Part shown: piece after piece, positions 52,846 through 63,619 of the stretch | Position numbering within the stretch: position 1 is the first letter of the stretch | Layout: every line of letters starts with the position of its first letter | Origin: Rheum nobile | Taxonomy: Eukaryota > Streptophyta > Magnoliopsida > Caryophyllales > Polygonaceae | Assembly (NCBI GenBank): GCA_027886185.1 | Contig: WOAB01000098.1 | Span: 2,790,001 to 2,854,000 of the forward strand | DNA: 64,000 bases | Reading direction: 5' to 3' | Notes under the pieces: model-generated | What the model was told of the DNA's origin: nothing | Databases searched by the model: none | The model's input: the letters and a program-made list of their open reading frames with translations, nothing else | Translations under genes and position numbers: made by a program

Positions 52846-53768
52846 AGCACATCCATAAGATAATCAAAGAAAATGGTCCCTTGAGCACACACAAGGGTCC
52901 TCACAATCTGAAATTTTCAAGCACAAAGTATTCACAAGAAATAGCAAGCTCAAGTGAGGTTACGAGCTAGGTTTGTGGGTAGGGCAAAATTGGTGTATAT
53001 TTTCACTACTAAGTCGGAACCACAAGCAAAGGCGAGGAAGGTACCGACCACTATCACACCCAAGCAACCACAAACAATTCAACACCTCACGTAAAACAAA
53101 GAAAGAAAACAAAACAAAAATTTGCTCTTCAAGGGCTCACTTTTTCTATGGTCTCTCCTATTTAGACCGGGTTTTTCTTGAGCACTTTTCTTTCTTTTCT
53201 TTTTTTTTTTTTTTTGAGCAAAGCTACAAGTTTTGAAGCTTATTACAATACTGAAATAGCATACAAAGTCTCACAAATTTTCGAGAACAATCACACCAAC
53301 AATCGTCTTTTTCTTGCACAATCTCGGTGTTGTCTTAGCCACAAGAAATGTAATAGTGAAATTCCCTTAACCTAAGTCCAAAGCTCGATTTATGCAGCAA
53401 CTTAGTAAGCAAGAATATACACCAATGTTAAGGTCAAAGTCGTGGCTAAGGATTGGCTGCAAAGGAGATATTGAATGCAAGCAAATATGGTAATAAAGCC
53501 AAATAAGGAAAGCAATTAACTAGCTACTGATGGTTGAGTTGTGTAACGACTTTTTGTGTTGTAACTGGATTTTTTGAGCATGAAAAAGGTCTTCTTCAAC
53601 CTCAGAAAATTTCAGAAGTCGAAGCTAGCAAAGATCAAGACAACAATGGAGTTTGCACAACACAAAGGCCAAAAATCAGAAGTAAAAGTCTAGGCAACCT
53701 AAGCTTGCACTTCTAATGAGCAAATTGCACTTTAAAAAGACAGATTTAATGGCCAAACCTTGCGTGGC

Positions 53769-53780
53769 TCTGATACCACT
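53769..53780 (-). other. Primer-binding site of the nested element
   Basis: On the minus strand, after the LTR end CCTTGTCA, come AG and TGGTATCAGAGCC, the standard initiator-Met-tRNA complementary site. This sets the orientation. Confidence 0.9.
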
Positions 53781-54831
53781 TGACAAGGATCGACTTGGAT
53801 GAGCTTCGGTGCAAGTGCTTGGCCGGTCGTCACCCTTCGGCAAACCGGGGAGGCGTCTTTGGGAGCGGGCTGCAGGGCGGCGTTGGAGTCGTTTTGCGGC
53901 GGACTTGGGCTGAAGTAGTGGTGGATGAGGTTGAGATTGGTAGTGTATAAGGGGCCTAGTGGTGCCCACGTGGGCCTCGAGATATCGGGGGTGGAAGTGA
54001 GGGTGGTTTCGGTGGAAACCCTAGCGGTGGAGGGTGATTTAGGGTTGCGATTTGAGGGAGGCTTGGAATCGTTGGGGGAGGCGCTTGGTGTTGGTTGGGT
54101 GGCTTATGAGGTGTAGTTTGAAGGGTGGAAACAACAGCGGTGGAAGGTGGAAGTGCCGAGGGATAGCTTGCTCTCAATGGATGTGACTCACCACGTTGAA
54201 CAAGGGTTCTTGAACCTAGCTTGGATATGGCTCACCAAGGGGATTCAAGGAGCGATTTGGATGCTTTGATATGACTCACAAAGAAGCAAAATAGCATGAG
54301 CTTAAGGATGAAAATCTCTCTTGAGAGTGTTTGTTTGATTCAAGATTAAGCTAAAGAAGAAATGAGGGGTGACGGCGACCTTATATCCTAGCAGCCGGCC
54401 CTCAAGCAATTGTTTGCAGAAAATTAACTCCTAACACCATGCATAAAATGCTAAACCAATGTCTTAAAAATGTCATTCAATCAATGCCTTAAAAAGGCCC
54501 TTGAAAAGTGCCTTAAGTCTCGTTTGGCACCGAGATTGTCATCAAGGAGAAGAAGTCTCCTAGATGGCTTGTTGTAGGCCTCTTCTTTGGTGATTAGGAG
54601 AGTGGATGGGCCGTCCTCCTTGCATGCCAAAATCCCATTAGAAAGTAGGCCTAGATCAAGTGATCGTTGGAGCTCCTAATTGGCCTTTGCTCGAGTGATG
54701 CATATGGGCTTGTCCTTCTCTTCCTTGGGCTCCTCATCCTTGGGCTTGCTACCTTGCTCCTTGGCTGGTCCTCCATGCCTTCCTCCTTGTTGAGCTTGTC
54801 CAAGTCTTGAAGATGGGACATAATCACATCA
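53781..54831 (-). repeat. 5' LTR of the nested element
   Basis: It is nearly identical to 50631-51696, beginning TGACAAGGATCGACTTGG and ending ATCACATCA. CGCGC follows immediately. Confidence 0.9.
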
Positions 54832-54836
54832 CGCGC

Positions 54837-57560
54837 CCCCAACACCTTCCCCCCCATCAAAGGTCGTTCTGAAACCACTTTCTCATGGCGCGCCACAAGG
54901 ACCTCTACCCAGCAATTCAGGGAGGCACTCCTTGCTTAGTCCCGAAAGCGTTTCTTTCTTCTTATGCGAACTTGGTTGACTTACCCCGGTGTGTGTCTTC
55001 TCTCTTGTAGGATTTTAGGGATGTCATGCCTGAGGACTTGCCCGAGTGGTTATCATCATTGCCAAATTGGGCTGTATACCGTGCTAGCCCTGAGTAGACA
55101 AAATAATTGCAATGCCATGTTCTAGAGTTGATGGACAAGGGCTACGTCCAGGAGAGCTTAAGCCCTTTTGTCGTGCCGGTGATCTTGGTTCCAAAGAAGG
55201 ATGGCACATAGAGGATGTGTATTGACTGCCGTGCCATCAACCAAATCACCGTCAAATATTGTCACCCCGTTCCCCGCTTGGATGACATGCTAGACAAATT
55301 GCATGGTGCCACCCTCTTCTCCAAAATTGATATCAAAAGTGGTTACCATCAAATTCGTATGAAGGAAGGCGATGAATGGAACACAATATTCAAGACAAAA
55401 TAGGGACTCTTTGAGTGGCCTATTATGCCATTCGGCCTCACTAACGCCTCGAGCAATTTCATGCGTCTCATGAGTCATGTTTTGAGAAACATTTTAGGCA
55501 ACTTTGTTGTTGTGTATTTTGATGATATTTTGGTGTATAGATGGACACTAGAGGACCATTTAGGCCACCTTAGAAAAGCCAAAGAATGTCTTAGGAGTGA
55601 GCAGTTCTTTGCCAACTTGGCAAAATGTCATTTCTGCTCCAACACTACCATTTTTATAGGATTTGTCATCTCTACGGACGGCCTTCGTGTGGATGATGAG
55701 AAGGTCTACGTCATTCAGGAGTGGCCGCACCCCACAACCCCGACCATGTTTAAATATTTTTTAGGGTTGGCTGGCTTCTATCGGCGGTTTGTGTGTGATT
55801 TTAACACAATTGCCACACCGTTGCATGAGCTCACTAAGAAGGGCGCCTCCATTGAGTGGCTTGACACCCATGAAGAGGCCTTATAGGCTTTGAAAGATAG
55901 GCTTTGCAATGCCCCCTACTCCAACTTCTTCACTTTACTAAGACTTTTGAGGTGGAGTGTGATGCCCTCTATTTTGGTATTGGCGGCATCCTGCTACAAG
56001 AACGGCGCCCCAAAGCTTATTTTAGTGAGAAGTTGTCAAGTGTCGCGGTCAACTACCCTACATATGACAAGGATCTCTACGCTTTCATTCGGGTGTTGAA
56101 GACTTAGCAACACTATCTTTAGCCAAATGAGTTCATGATCTACTCCGATCATTAGCCTCTTGCATATCTCAAGAGCCAAGCCACACTTGGTCGGCGCCAT
56201 GCTAGGTGGGTCAAGTTTATGGAGACCCTCCCTTACGTGGTGATGCACAAGAAGGGAAAAGAGAATGTGGTCACCGAAGCCCTTTCTCGCAGGTACGTAC
56301 TCTTAACTCTTTTGGATGCTAAGATTTTGGGTTTTTCTTTGATTAAATACTTATATTTGCAAGATGCTTATTGTAAGTCTATTTATGAAACATGTGCATC
56401 TAAGGGTGAGTTTGAGAGCTCATTTGTGGATGAGAGATACATATTTAGGGCCGGAAAGGTATGCATACCCCAATCCTCTAGTCGGCGTCTTTTGATCCAA
56501 AAGACATATGAGGGCCGAGGAAACTTTGTCATTGCCAAAACACTAGCAGCCCTTAGAGAGCACTTTTATTGGCCTCACATGACAGGACATGTCATAAGAT
56601 TTTGTAGAGGATGTGTTACTTGGCATAGAGCCAAGGATAGATTGAGTCCCAGATTGTATACTCCTTACCCATACTTTCAGCACTGTGGGAAGATTCATCT
56701 GTGGATTTTGTGATGGGGTTGCCTACGTCTAAGATGGGGATGGACTCGATAATCGTGGTTGTAGGTCGCTTCTCCAAGATGGCCCACTTCATACCTTGTA
56801 GGAGGACTAACCATGCTTTGGACATAGCTACCCTTTTCTTTGAGCATGTGGTTAGATTACATGGGATTTCGCATACCATTGTGAGTGATCTGGACGTGAA
56901 ATTTGTTAGTCATTTTTGGAGGACATTATGCGGGTAAGCTAGGCATTAACCTTCTATTTTCCACTAGCTACCACTCACAGACCGATGGCCAGACTGAGGT
57001 GACCAACTAGACCCTTGGGACACTGCTTAGGACCATGCTTACGGCCAACCCGCGATGTTGGGAAGACATACTTTCTTGTGTTCAATTTTCTTATAACAGG
57101 CATGTCCACTTGGCTACTAGACTTACACCATTCGAGGTGGTGTGTGGGAGGAACCCGCTCACGCCTATGGACTTGACGCCACATCCCTTGCATGATGCCA
57201 ATAACCTCAAAGGCGCCAATCGGGCTGAGATGATCAAGGCGCTCTACCAGAAGACCGAGGAGCAGCTAGAGTGTCGTGCGGACCAGTATGAGCACAATGC
57301 CAAAAAGGGTCAGCGCCGCATTGTTTTCGCGCCTGGTGACCTTGTGTGGCTCCACTTGCGCAAGGAGAGGTTCGCCGCCAAGCACCACACAAAGCTTGAT
57401 CCTCGCGGCGATGAACCTTCTCGCATCTTGTAGCGCTATAGAGACAATGCCTACAAGCTAGAGCTTCCACTGAATTATGGCGTGCACCCCACATTCAATG
57501 TGGTGGATCTTTCCCCTAATGTCCCCCTAGACCTAGACGTGGACGATTTACAACCAAGAA
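54837..57560 (+). pseudogene. Reverse transcriptase, RNase H and integrase relics of the interrupted element
   Basis: Right of the nested element the plus strand resumes pol. Reverse transcriptase has VPKKDGT, CRAINQITVKY, FSKIDIKSGYHQIRMKEGDE and VVVYFDDILVYRW, then the connection (GLAGFYRRFVCDF). RNase H fragments lie at 55890-56110. Integrase has RRLLIQKTYEGRGNF, HFYWPHMTGHVIRFCRGC, MDFVMGLPTSKMG, VVVGRFSKMAHFI (the usual Asp is Gly) and TIVSDLDVKF. The C-terminal domain has WLHLRKERFAAKHHTKLDPR. Stops and frameshifts occur every few hundred bases. Confidence 0.75.
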
Positions 57561-57568
57561 GGAGAGAG

Positions 57569-58070
57569 TGATACACCCAGACCTTGACGGACAAGGACGA
57601 GGAGGATGAAAAGAGTTTGGTCCACCGGCCCTATCACCCGAGCCCGCACTCGTGCCATCATGCGCACCACTCAGAGAATCGTCTCCAGGGCACTCACTTG
57701 CATTGACACGACTGTGACATCTCCTGCCATCGTGACATTGGCAACCTTTGACAGCACCATGGCTTGCCCTTAGCGCAACGTGCCCCGTAGCGCGCCTCGT
57801 AACGCGCCCCTCGCGGCAGCCTTGCCGCGAGCCTATGAGCCCATGTTATTTGATCGAACATTTTGAGACTTTTTGTTTTGAGGTTATTTTCTAGTGGTGA
57901 ACATCAACCCATTAGTCTTGGCACATGGCCAAGCACTTAGACATATTTAATCCAACTCTTGGCTTCTTTTTGTGGTTACGTTTAGCCAAATTTAATTTGA
58001 AGTGAGATTCTCCTCGTTAAATCCTATGCGTCACAATTTGTGTTTGATCTATCCCACCGAGCCACCACAC
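57569..58070 (+). repeat. 3' LTR of the 47.7-58.1 kb element
   Basis: It begins TGATACACCCAGACCTTG after the purine run AAGAAGGAGAGAG. It resembles the 5' copy but with several indels. Just outside, at 58075-58112, the phrase AATTTGAAGTGAGATTATCC, found earlier in the LTR, is repeated. Confidence 0.65.
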
Positions 58071-58104
58071 GGCTTAATTTGAAGTGAGATTATCCTCGTT
58101 AAAT

Positions 58105-59662
58105 CCTAGGCGCGCTTGTGGAGTATTGGAGCGTGCAGGGTGCACGCTGCGAGGGGGCGCTCGCGGGCGCTGCGGGGGTTGTCCTTGATTGCGGTGCACT
58201 GCACGAATGATTATAAGAAAAACTTGAACTTGGGATCGAACCATACCTAGGGTTCGAGCGTGACCAAGCATCCTTTTTTTCCTTTAAATTTGCGCATAGA
58301 TTTACATCGCGATGGGAGTAATGGTGTTGAGGTCCTTGATGTTGAGGATCTTAAGTTGCTTGTAAACCTCAGTGTCAAGCCCTCGGAGAAACATGGATTG
58401 CATTGCCGAAGGGGCAGGGTGCACTCCAGTCTTGTGGCACATCTCCTCCAACTCGGCAAAGAACTCTAGCGGTGTGCGGGACCCTTGTGTCGCGAGGGCG
58501 ATCTTGAGGCGCATGTTCTCCTTGTAGTCTACGGCACATATCACTTTGTCATCTCGTAGATCAGTTGGTTCCAGCTTGAGATGGGATCCAATCGTCTTCT
58601 AGCTCGCTCGCTGATGAGATGGAACCACCAAGCACGTACGGTGTCAGTGAAGTGAAATGTCGTAATCTCGACCTTCTCATGCTCTAAGTATTGGCAGTGA
58701 GCTAGGGTATACTTCATAGATTGTTGCCACACAAGAAATTCAGAAGCATCAAATTCACCAGCAAAGTGATTGAGTTTTACCTTGATATTACGCTGCTGAG
58801 TGCGAACCATAGGCGGGTTCATGGGTTGCATGTGGCAGTCGCGTCGGCCATCGCGAGGCAGGAGCATGTCATGGCGCACGTTGCGCGCGCCATCACACAT
58901 GGGGCGCAGTTTGCGGCGCCGCATCTCTTGGGGGCGCGGCTGTTGCACGGGGGCGACACGTAGAACTCGTCGTGTTGATAGCGCGTGTGCACACTGCCTC
59001 CAGGAATGTAATCCTCATCGTAGTGGAAGAGGGGGTCACTGACATTGGGCACTTTAGGGGGGGGGGGCGCTGCGGCTTCAAGGTCTTCGTCATTGTCGGC
59101 GAAGTCATGGAAGTCGTTGTTGTGGTGCTCCGTCTCACTGGCGTCATGGTATCATGCATTGCGCATTGCGGTCTTCATTCGGTCTTGGGTGTTCACGTAG
59201 GGAAAGGGGTCCCTAGACATGTGAAAACCACGAGAAGGGCCAGAATCAGAGGCTTCGTCTTCATAGGGCAAATGGTTGGGCGGTGGAGTCGCTAGGGTTG
59301 GATCGTAGTGCTCACGCGCATCCACGCATCCCAATGGATTTTAGTGACTCTCAACCTAAGAGCGCAACCGCGTAGGGTTCACCGTGGGGGCTGCAGCGGG
59401 CTCCTTGCCATGAGAGGTGGCAGCGTGTTCGGGAGCGTCTTGCCACTGTGTCGTGAGGTTAATCATGGGGATCGAGCGCACTGTTGGCTGTGCGCAGTCG
59501 CGCGATCTCAGTGTCACGCTCTTGTAGCGTTGTGGCATTCGCTTCTTCGCGCACGTCGAGCTTAGCATCCTTCGCGGTGAGTTGCGCTTGTAGCGCCGCG
59601 TATGCACCTTGCGCGTTGCGAATGCGCTGCGCGACGTCAGTTTGTGTCCAGGGAGAATTCAT
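58105..59662 (-). pseudogene. gag relic of a separate minus-strand Ty3/gypsy element
   Basis: The start MNSPWTQTDVAQRIRNAQGA (ATG 59662) leads into a coiled coil with EANATTLQERDTEIARLRT. The middle is frameshifted. From 58950 the core reads VKLNHFAGEFDASEFLVWQQ, YTLAHCQYLEHEKVEITTF, RAWWFHLISERARRR, PLEFFAELEEMCHKTGVHP and MFLRGLDTEVYKQLK. After a break it is lost at about 58105, where the neighbouring LTR begins. No zinc knuckle or pol follows. Confidence 0.7.
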
Positions 59663-60366
59663 TTACACGAATCTTGAACAAGCAAGAGATCAAACAAATC
59701 AAAGAAAAAGAACCAATGGCAAACCAAGTCCTTGTCTCACATGGAACTAAGAAAAATTTCCGCGTAAAGGAAACAAATTTTGGCTCTCGTGAGGAAGGTT
59801 GGTTTGACGTATGGCTTGAAGGAAAGGGAATAGCAATCAAACAAACCAAGCAAGTGTCCTTATCCAAACAATTTAAGCAACCAAGTTCAAGTCTTTCAAA
59901 TTAGTTGGCAAGAAAACGCAAGCAAGAAAGTTGACACCTTTGTTGTTGTGTATTGCGTAGAGACAATGGAGAGATGGTCTTAGTGGATCTTGCGCCATGT
60001 TGAATAGGCTTCGCCAAGATCGCCTTTGTCTTTCTTTTTTCTCTTCTTTCTAATTTTTAGGGTTTCTTGGAAGAATTTTTCTATATCGTCGGCAATAAAT
60101 TTTTGTAGAAAAGAATCTCACAAGATAGATTTGCCTTGTGAGATAAGAGAGAGAGACGTGCAACAAGAAATAAGGAAACAAAATCCTAGCATGCAATTCT
60201 ATCCAAATAATAAGAAAGAGGAAAAGATCACAAAAATTATATGGAAAAGTTATCTACTTCCAAAGAAAGATATTGCTATAAGGAAAGAGATAAGATTTTG
60301 CTAACAAACTTTAAGAAGTCAAAGATATGTTTCTTGGAAGCCAAGGATGGTGTTTGGCAGGCCATA
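59663..60366 (-). other. Leader-like sequence, no gene
   Basis: The sequence is A-rich and non-coding, between the gag start at 59662 and an LTR at 60367. On the minus strand the bases next to that LTR (TATGGCCTGCC) are not a primer-binding site. The LTR therefore probably belongs to another element inserted into this leader. Confidence 0.45.
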
Positions 60367-61270
60367 TGACAAGGATCACGTTGGAGCGAGCTTCAGTGCA
60401 AGAGAATGGCCGCAAACAACACCGTCGGCACCCGGGGAGGCTGAACTTTGGCGTTGGCTGTGGGGAGGCGCGGAGGGTGGTCTGAGGCGCGCTTGGTCTT
60501 CCAAGGTGGCGGAGGGTGTTAGGAGTGGAGGCGTAGAAGGGTGCCTGGTGGCGCCGGCGTGCGCCTAGAGATATGGATGGTGGAAGGGCGACGATCTTGG
60601 CAGGGAACCGAGCGGTGGAGGGCGATTAGGGTTTGATTTTGTGGAAGGCGTTGAGGCGATTGGGGAGGCATTTTGTGGTGGTTGGTTGGCGTGAGGGGAG
60701 TGCTTAGTGTAGGGTTCTTGAACCAAGCTTGGATGTGACGCACCAAGGGGGTTCAAGGGGAGACTTAGGCTGCTTTGATGTGACTCACAAAGTAGACCAA
60801 GTTGCATGACCTTAAAGGAGAAATTCTCTCTTGGGAGTGTTTGATTCAAATTCAAGCTAACCAAGACAATGGAGGAGGGGGCGGCCTTTTAACCCTAGCA
60901 AGCCGTCCCTCAAGTATTTTGTTCTGTAGAAATTAAAGCTTAAAAACATGCATAAAATGCAAACCCAGAGTCTCATAATGTCATACAATCAATGCCTCAA
61001 ATAGGCCCTTGAATTATGCCTTAAGTCTCGTTTGGCGCCGAGAGTGTCACCAAGGAGAAGAAGTCTCCTAGCCGGCTTGTTATTGGCCCTAGTGTGGCGA
61101 GTCCAAGGTTGAGCTTGGCTTGTAGTTCCCTAGCCTTGGCGCGTGTGAGCCTCATGGGCGCGCCCTCCTCTTGGCTTGATGGCTCTTCTCGGCTAGGCTC
61201 TTCATGGTTAGCTAGCCTTGGTGAGAGCCTTGGCTCGAAGGACTTGACTTGATGGGAAGGATTCACATCA
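60367..61270 (-). repeat. 3' LTR of the 60.4-62.6 kb element
   Basis: It starts TGACAAGGATCACG and ends ATTCACATCA. It is related to the LTRs at 50631, 53781 and 62642 but clearly diverged from them. The pol frame tail APMRLTRAKARELQAKLNLGL lies within it. Confidence 0.8.
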
Positions 61271-61281
61271 TCATCCCCTCC

Positions 61282-62640
61282 TTAAAAAGGATTCGTCCTC
61301 GAATCTGGCCCTTGGTCTTGCTCTTCTTCATCCACCAAGTAGAGAGTTAGGTCAGCGATGTTGAACACATCATGCACTCCATATGTAGGCGGTAAGTCCA
61401 CCTTGTAAGCATTGTTGTTGATGCGTTCAAGGACTTGAAATGGGCCATCTCCCCTTGGTTTGAGCTTGGAGTCTCTAAGAGTGGGAAACCTCTCCTTCCT
61501 TAGGTGCACCCACACTAGTTCTCCCGGCTCCAAGATTAGCTCCTTCCTCTTCTTGTTGGCCTGCTTGGCATATTGTATAGTCCTCTTCTCTAGCACGGCC
61601 CTTGTTTCTTCATGGAGCTTCTTGATCTTGACCGCTTGATCCATGCCTTCTTCATTTTGTGAACCTGAAATTGCCAAAGGCACCAAATCTAAGGGAGTGG
61701 TAGGGTTGCGCCCATAAACTACCTCAAATGGTGTCTTCTTGGTGGCAGAATGGACGGCCCTATTGTAGGCAATCTCAATGAATGGTAAGCAATCCTCCCA
61801 CCTGCGCAAGTTAGTCTTAAGCAAAGACCTAAGCAAGGCACCAATAGTTCTATTCACTACCCCAGTTTGCCCATCGGTTTGGGGGTGGCATATGGTAGAG
61901 AAGAGCAACTTGGTCCCCAACTTAGCTCACAAGGACTTCCAAAAATAGCTCAAAAACTTCACATCACGGTCAGAGACAATTGTATGTGCTATGCCATGCA
62001 ATCTTACAATATGCTCAAAGAATAGGCTAGCAACATTAGGGGCATCATCAGTTTTATGACATGCAATGAAGTGTGCCATTTTGCTAAACCTATCTACCAC
62101 AACAAATATGGAATTTCTTCCCCTTTTAGTCTTAGGAAGACCTAGCACAAAATCCATGGATATGTCTTCCCAAGGCCTATGAGGGATAGGAAGAGGTGTG
62201 TATAAGCCATGTGGATTCAACCTAGATTTGGCTTGTCTACAAGTCACACATGATGCACAATATTTTTCCACATCCTTTTGCATGTGTGGCCAATAGAAGT
62301 GTTCCTTGAGGGTTAGGGAAGTCTTAGCTACACCAAAGTGTCCTGAAAGACCTCCACCATGAGCCTCTTGGACCAACAACCTACGGTTAGATCCACTTGG
62401 AATACACAATCTAGGTCCCTTAAAAAGATAGCCCTCATGCACATAGAATTGTTCTTTGCTTCCCAAGTCTAAGCATGCTTTATATAATGCTCCAAAATCA
62501 GCATCCAAAGCATACAAATCCTTCATGAAAGATAACCCTAACATGCATGCATCTAGAGTGGTTATGAGGACATACCTTCTTGACAAAGTATCCACCACTA
62601 CATTCTCTTTCCCTTTCTTGTGTTTGATCACATAGGGAAA
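61282..62640 (-). pseudogene. Integrase and C-terminal part of pol, one internal stop
   Basis: One frame runs from 62640 to 61282 with a single TGA at 61927-61929. It begins in FPYVIKHKKGKENVVVDTLS. The integrase zinc region is HGGGLSGHFGVAKT ... HFYWPHMQKDVEKYC ... CVTCRQAK. The core has MDFVLGLPKTKRG, VVVDRFSKMAHFI and TIVSDRDVKF; the usual catalytic Glu in GQTEVVNRT is Gly (TDGQTGVVNRT). The C-terminal part has WVHLRKERFPTLRDSKLKPR and VDLPPTYGVHDVFNIADL. The TAA at its end (61282-61284) lies in the polypurine tract; the sister copy at 63.6 kb has Gln there and reads on into the LTR. Confidence 0.8.
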
Positions 62641-62641
62641 G

Positions 62642-63619
62642 TGACAAGGATGGACTTGGGCGAGCTTCAGTGCAAGAGTTTGGCCGGACGATAACCTTCG
62701 GCAACCCGGGAGGCGATCTTTGAAGCGGGCTGTAGGGAGGCGCTGGATGAGGTTGGCGGCGGTCTTGGTCTCCAATGGTGGTGGAGGATGTTAGGAATGG
62801 TGGTGCAAGAGGGGCCTGGTGGCGCCGACGTGGGCCTCGATTTATGGAGGGTGGAAGTGAGGCGATGTTGGAGGAAACCCTAGCGATGGGGAAGCGATTA
62901 GGGTTTCAGTTTGAGGGAGGCGTTGGCATGTTAGAGGTGGCGCTTGGTGGTGGTTGGGTGGCGTATGGAGTGTACTTTGAGGGGTGGAAGTGGCGGCGGT
63001 GGAAGATGGAGGAGCCGATGGGTAGCTTGCTCTATGTGGATATGACACACCACGAAGAACAAGGTTTCTTGAATCTAGCTTGGATGTGACTCACCAAGGG
63101 GATTCAAGGAGCAATTTGGCTGCTTTGATATGACTCACAAAGAAGCAAATTTGCATGAGCTTAACGATGAAAATTCTCTCTTGAGAGTGTTTTTGGATTC
63201 AAAGATAAGCTAAAGAACAAATGAAAGGGGGGCGGCGGCCATATACCCTAGCAAGCCGTCCCACTTGAGTTTAATTGCAGAAATTAACTCCTAAAATTCA
63301 TGCATAAAATGCTAAACCAGGGTCTTAAAAATGTCATGAACTAAATGCCTCAAAAGGCCCTTGAAAAGTGCCTTAGGCCTCGTTTGGCGCCGATATAGTC
63401 ATCAAGGAGAAGAAGTCTCCTAGAAGACTAGATGTTGGCCCAAGTGTGGCGAGTCCAAGGTGGAGCTTGGCTTGTAGGTCCCTTGCCTTGGCTCGTGTGA
63501 GTCTCATAGGAGCGCCCTCTTCTTGGCTTGATGGATCTTCTCGGCTAGGTTCAAGGTTGGCTAGCCTTGGTGAGCGCCTTGGCTCGGAGGATTTGACTTG
63601 ATGGGAAGGATTCACATCA
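62642..63619 (-). repeat. 3' LTR of the right-edge element
   Basis: It begins TGACAAGGATGGACTTGGG and ends GGATTCACATCA, followed inside by the polypurine tract (AAGGAGGGGAGGA on the minus strand). Confidence 0.85.

Larger units (their letters stand above)
50631..54831 (-). mobile_element. Nested non-autonomous LTR retrotransposon, target duplication CGCGC
   Basis: The 4201-bp element has two very similar LTRs (50631-51696 and 53781-54831) and a 2.1-kb interior with no reverse transcriptase or integrase. The 5-bp direct repeat CGCGC flanks it at 50626-50630 and 54832-54836. The primer-binding site and polypurine tract are intact. The high LTR similarity and clean duplication indicate a fairly recent insertion. 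It must have been mobilised by enzymes from another element, probably a relative such as those at 60.4-64 kb with the same LTR family. Confidence 0.9.
47670..58070 (+). mobile_element. Plus-strand Ty3/gypsy element interrupted by a nested element
   Basis: Similar LTRs at 47670-48220 and 57569-58070 (start TGATACACCCAGACCTTGACG, shared phrase CCTTGCCGCGAGCCTATGAG) flank gag, protease, reverse transcriptase, RNase H and integrase relics in order. The frame is broken at 50626-54836 by a 4.2-kb insertion that duplicated CGCGC. The LTR inner ends are uncertain by about 40 bp. No clear target duplication was found for this outer element. Confidence 0.7.
60367..62641 (-). mobile_element. Reina-like Ty3/gypsy element (3' part), interrupted at 62641
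   Basis: It consists of a 3' LTR and the integrase end of pol on the minus strand. At 62642 another LTR of the same family is inserted within pol, just after the RNase H-integrase junction. The remaining 5' part must lie beyond the right edge. Confidence 0.7.
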
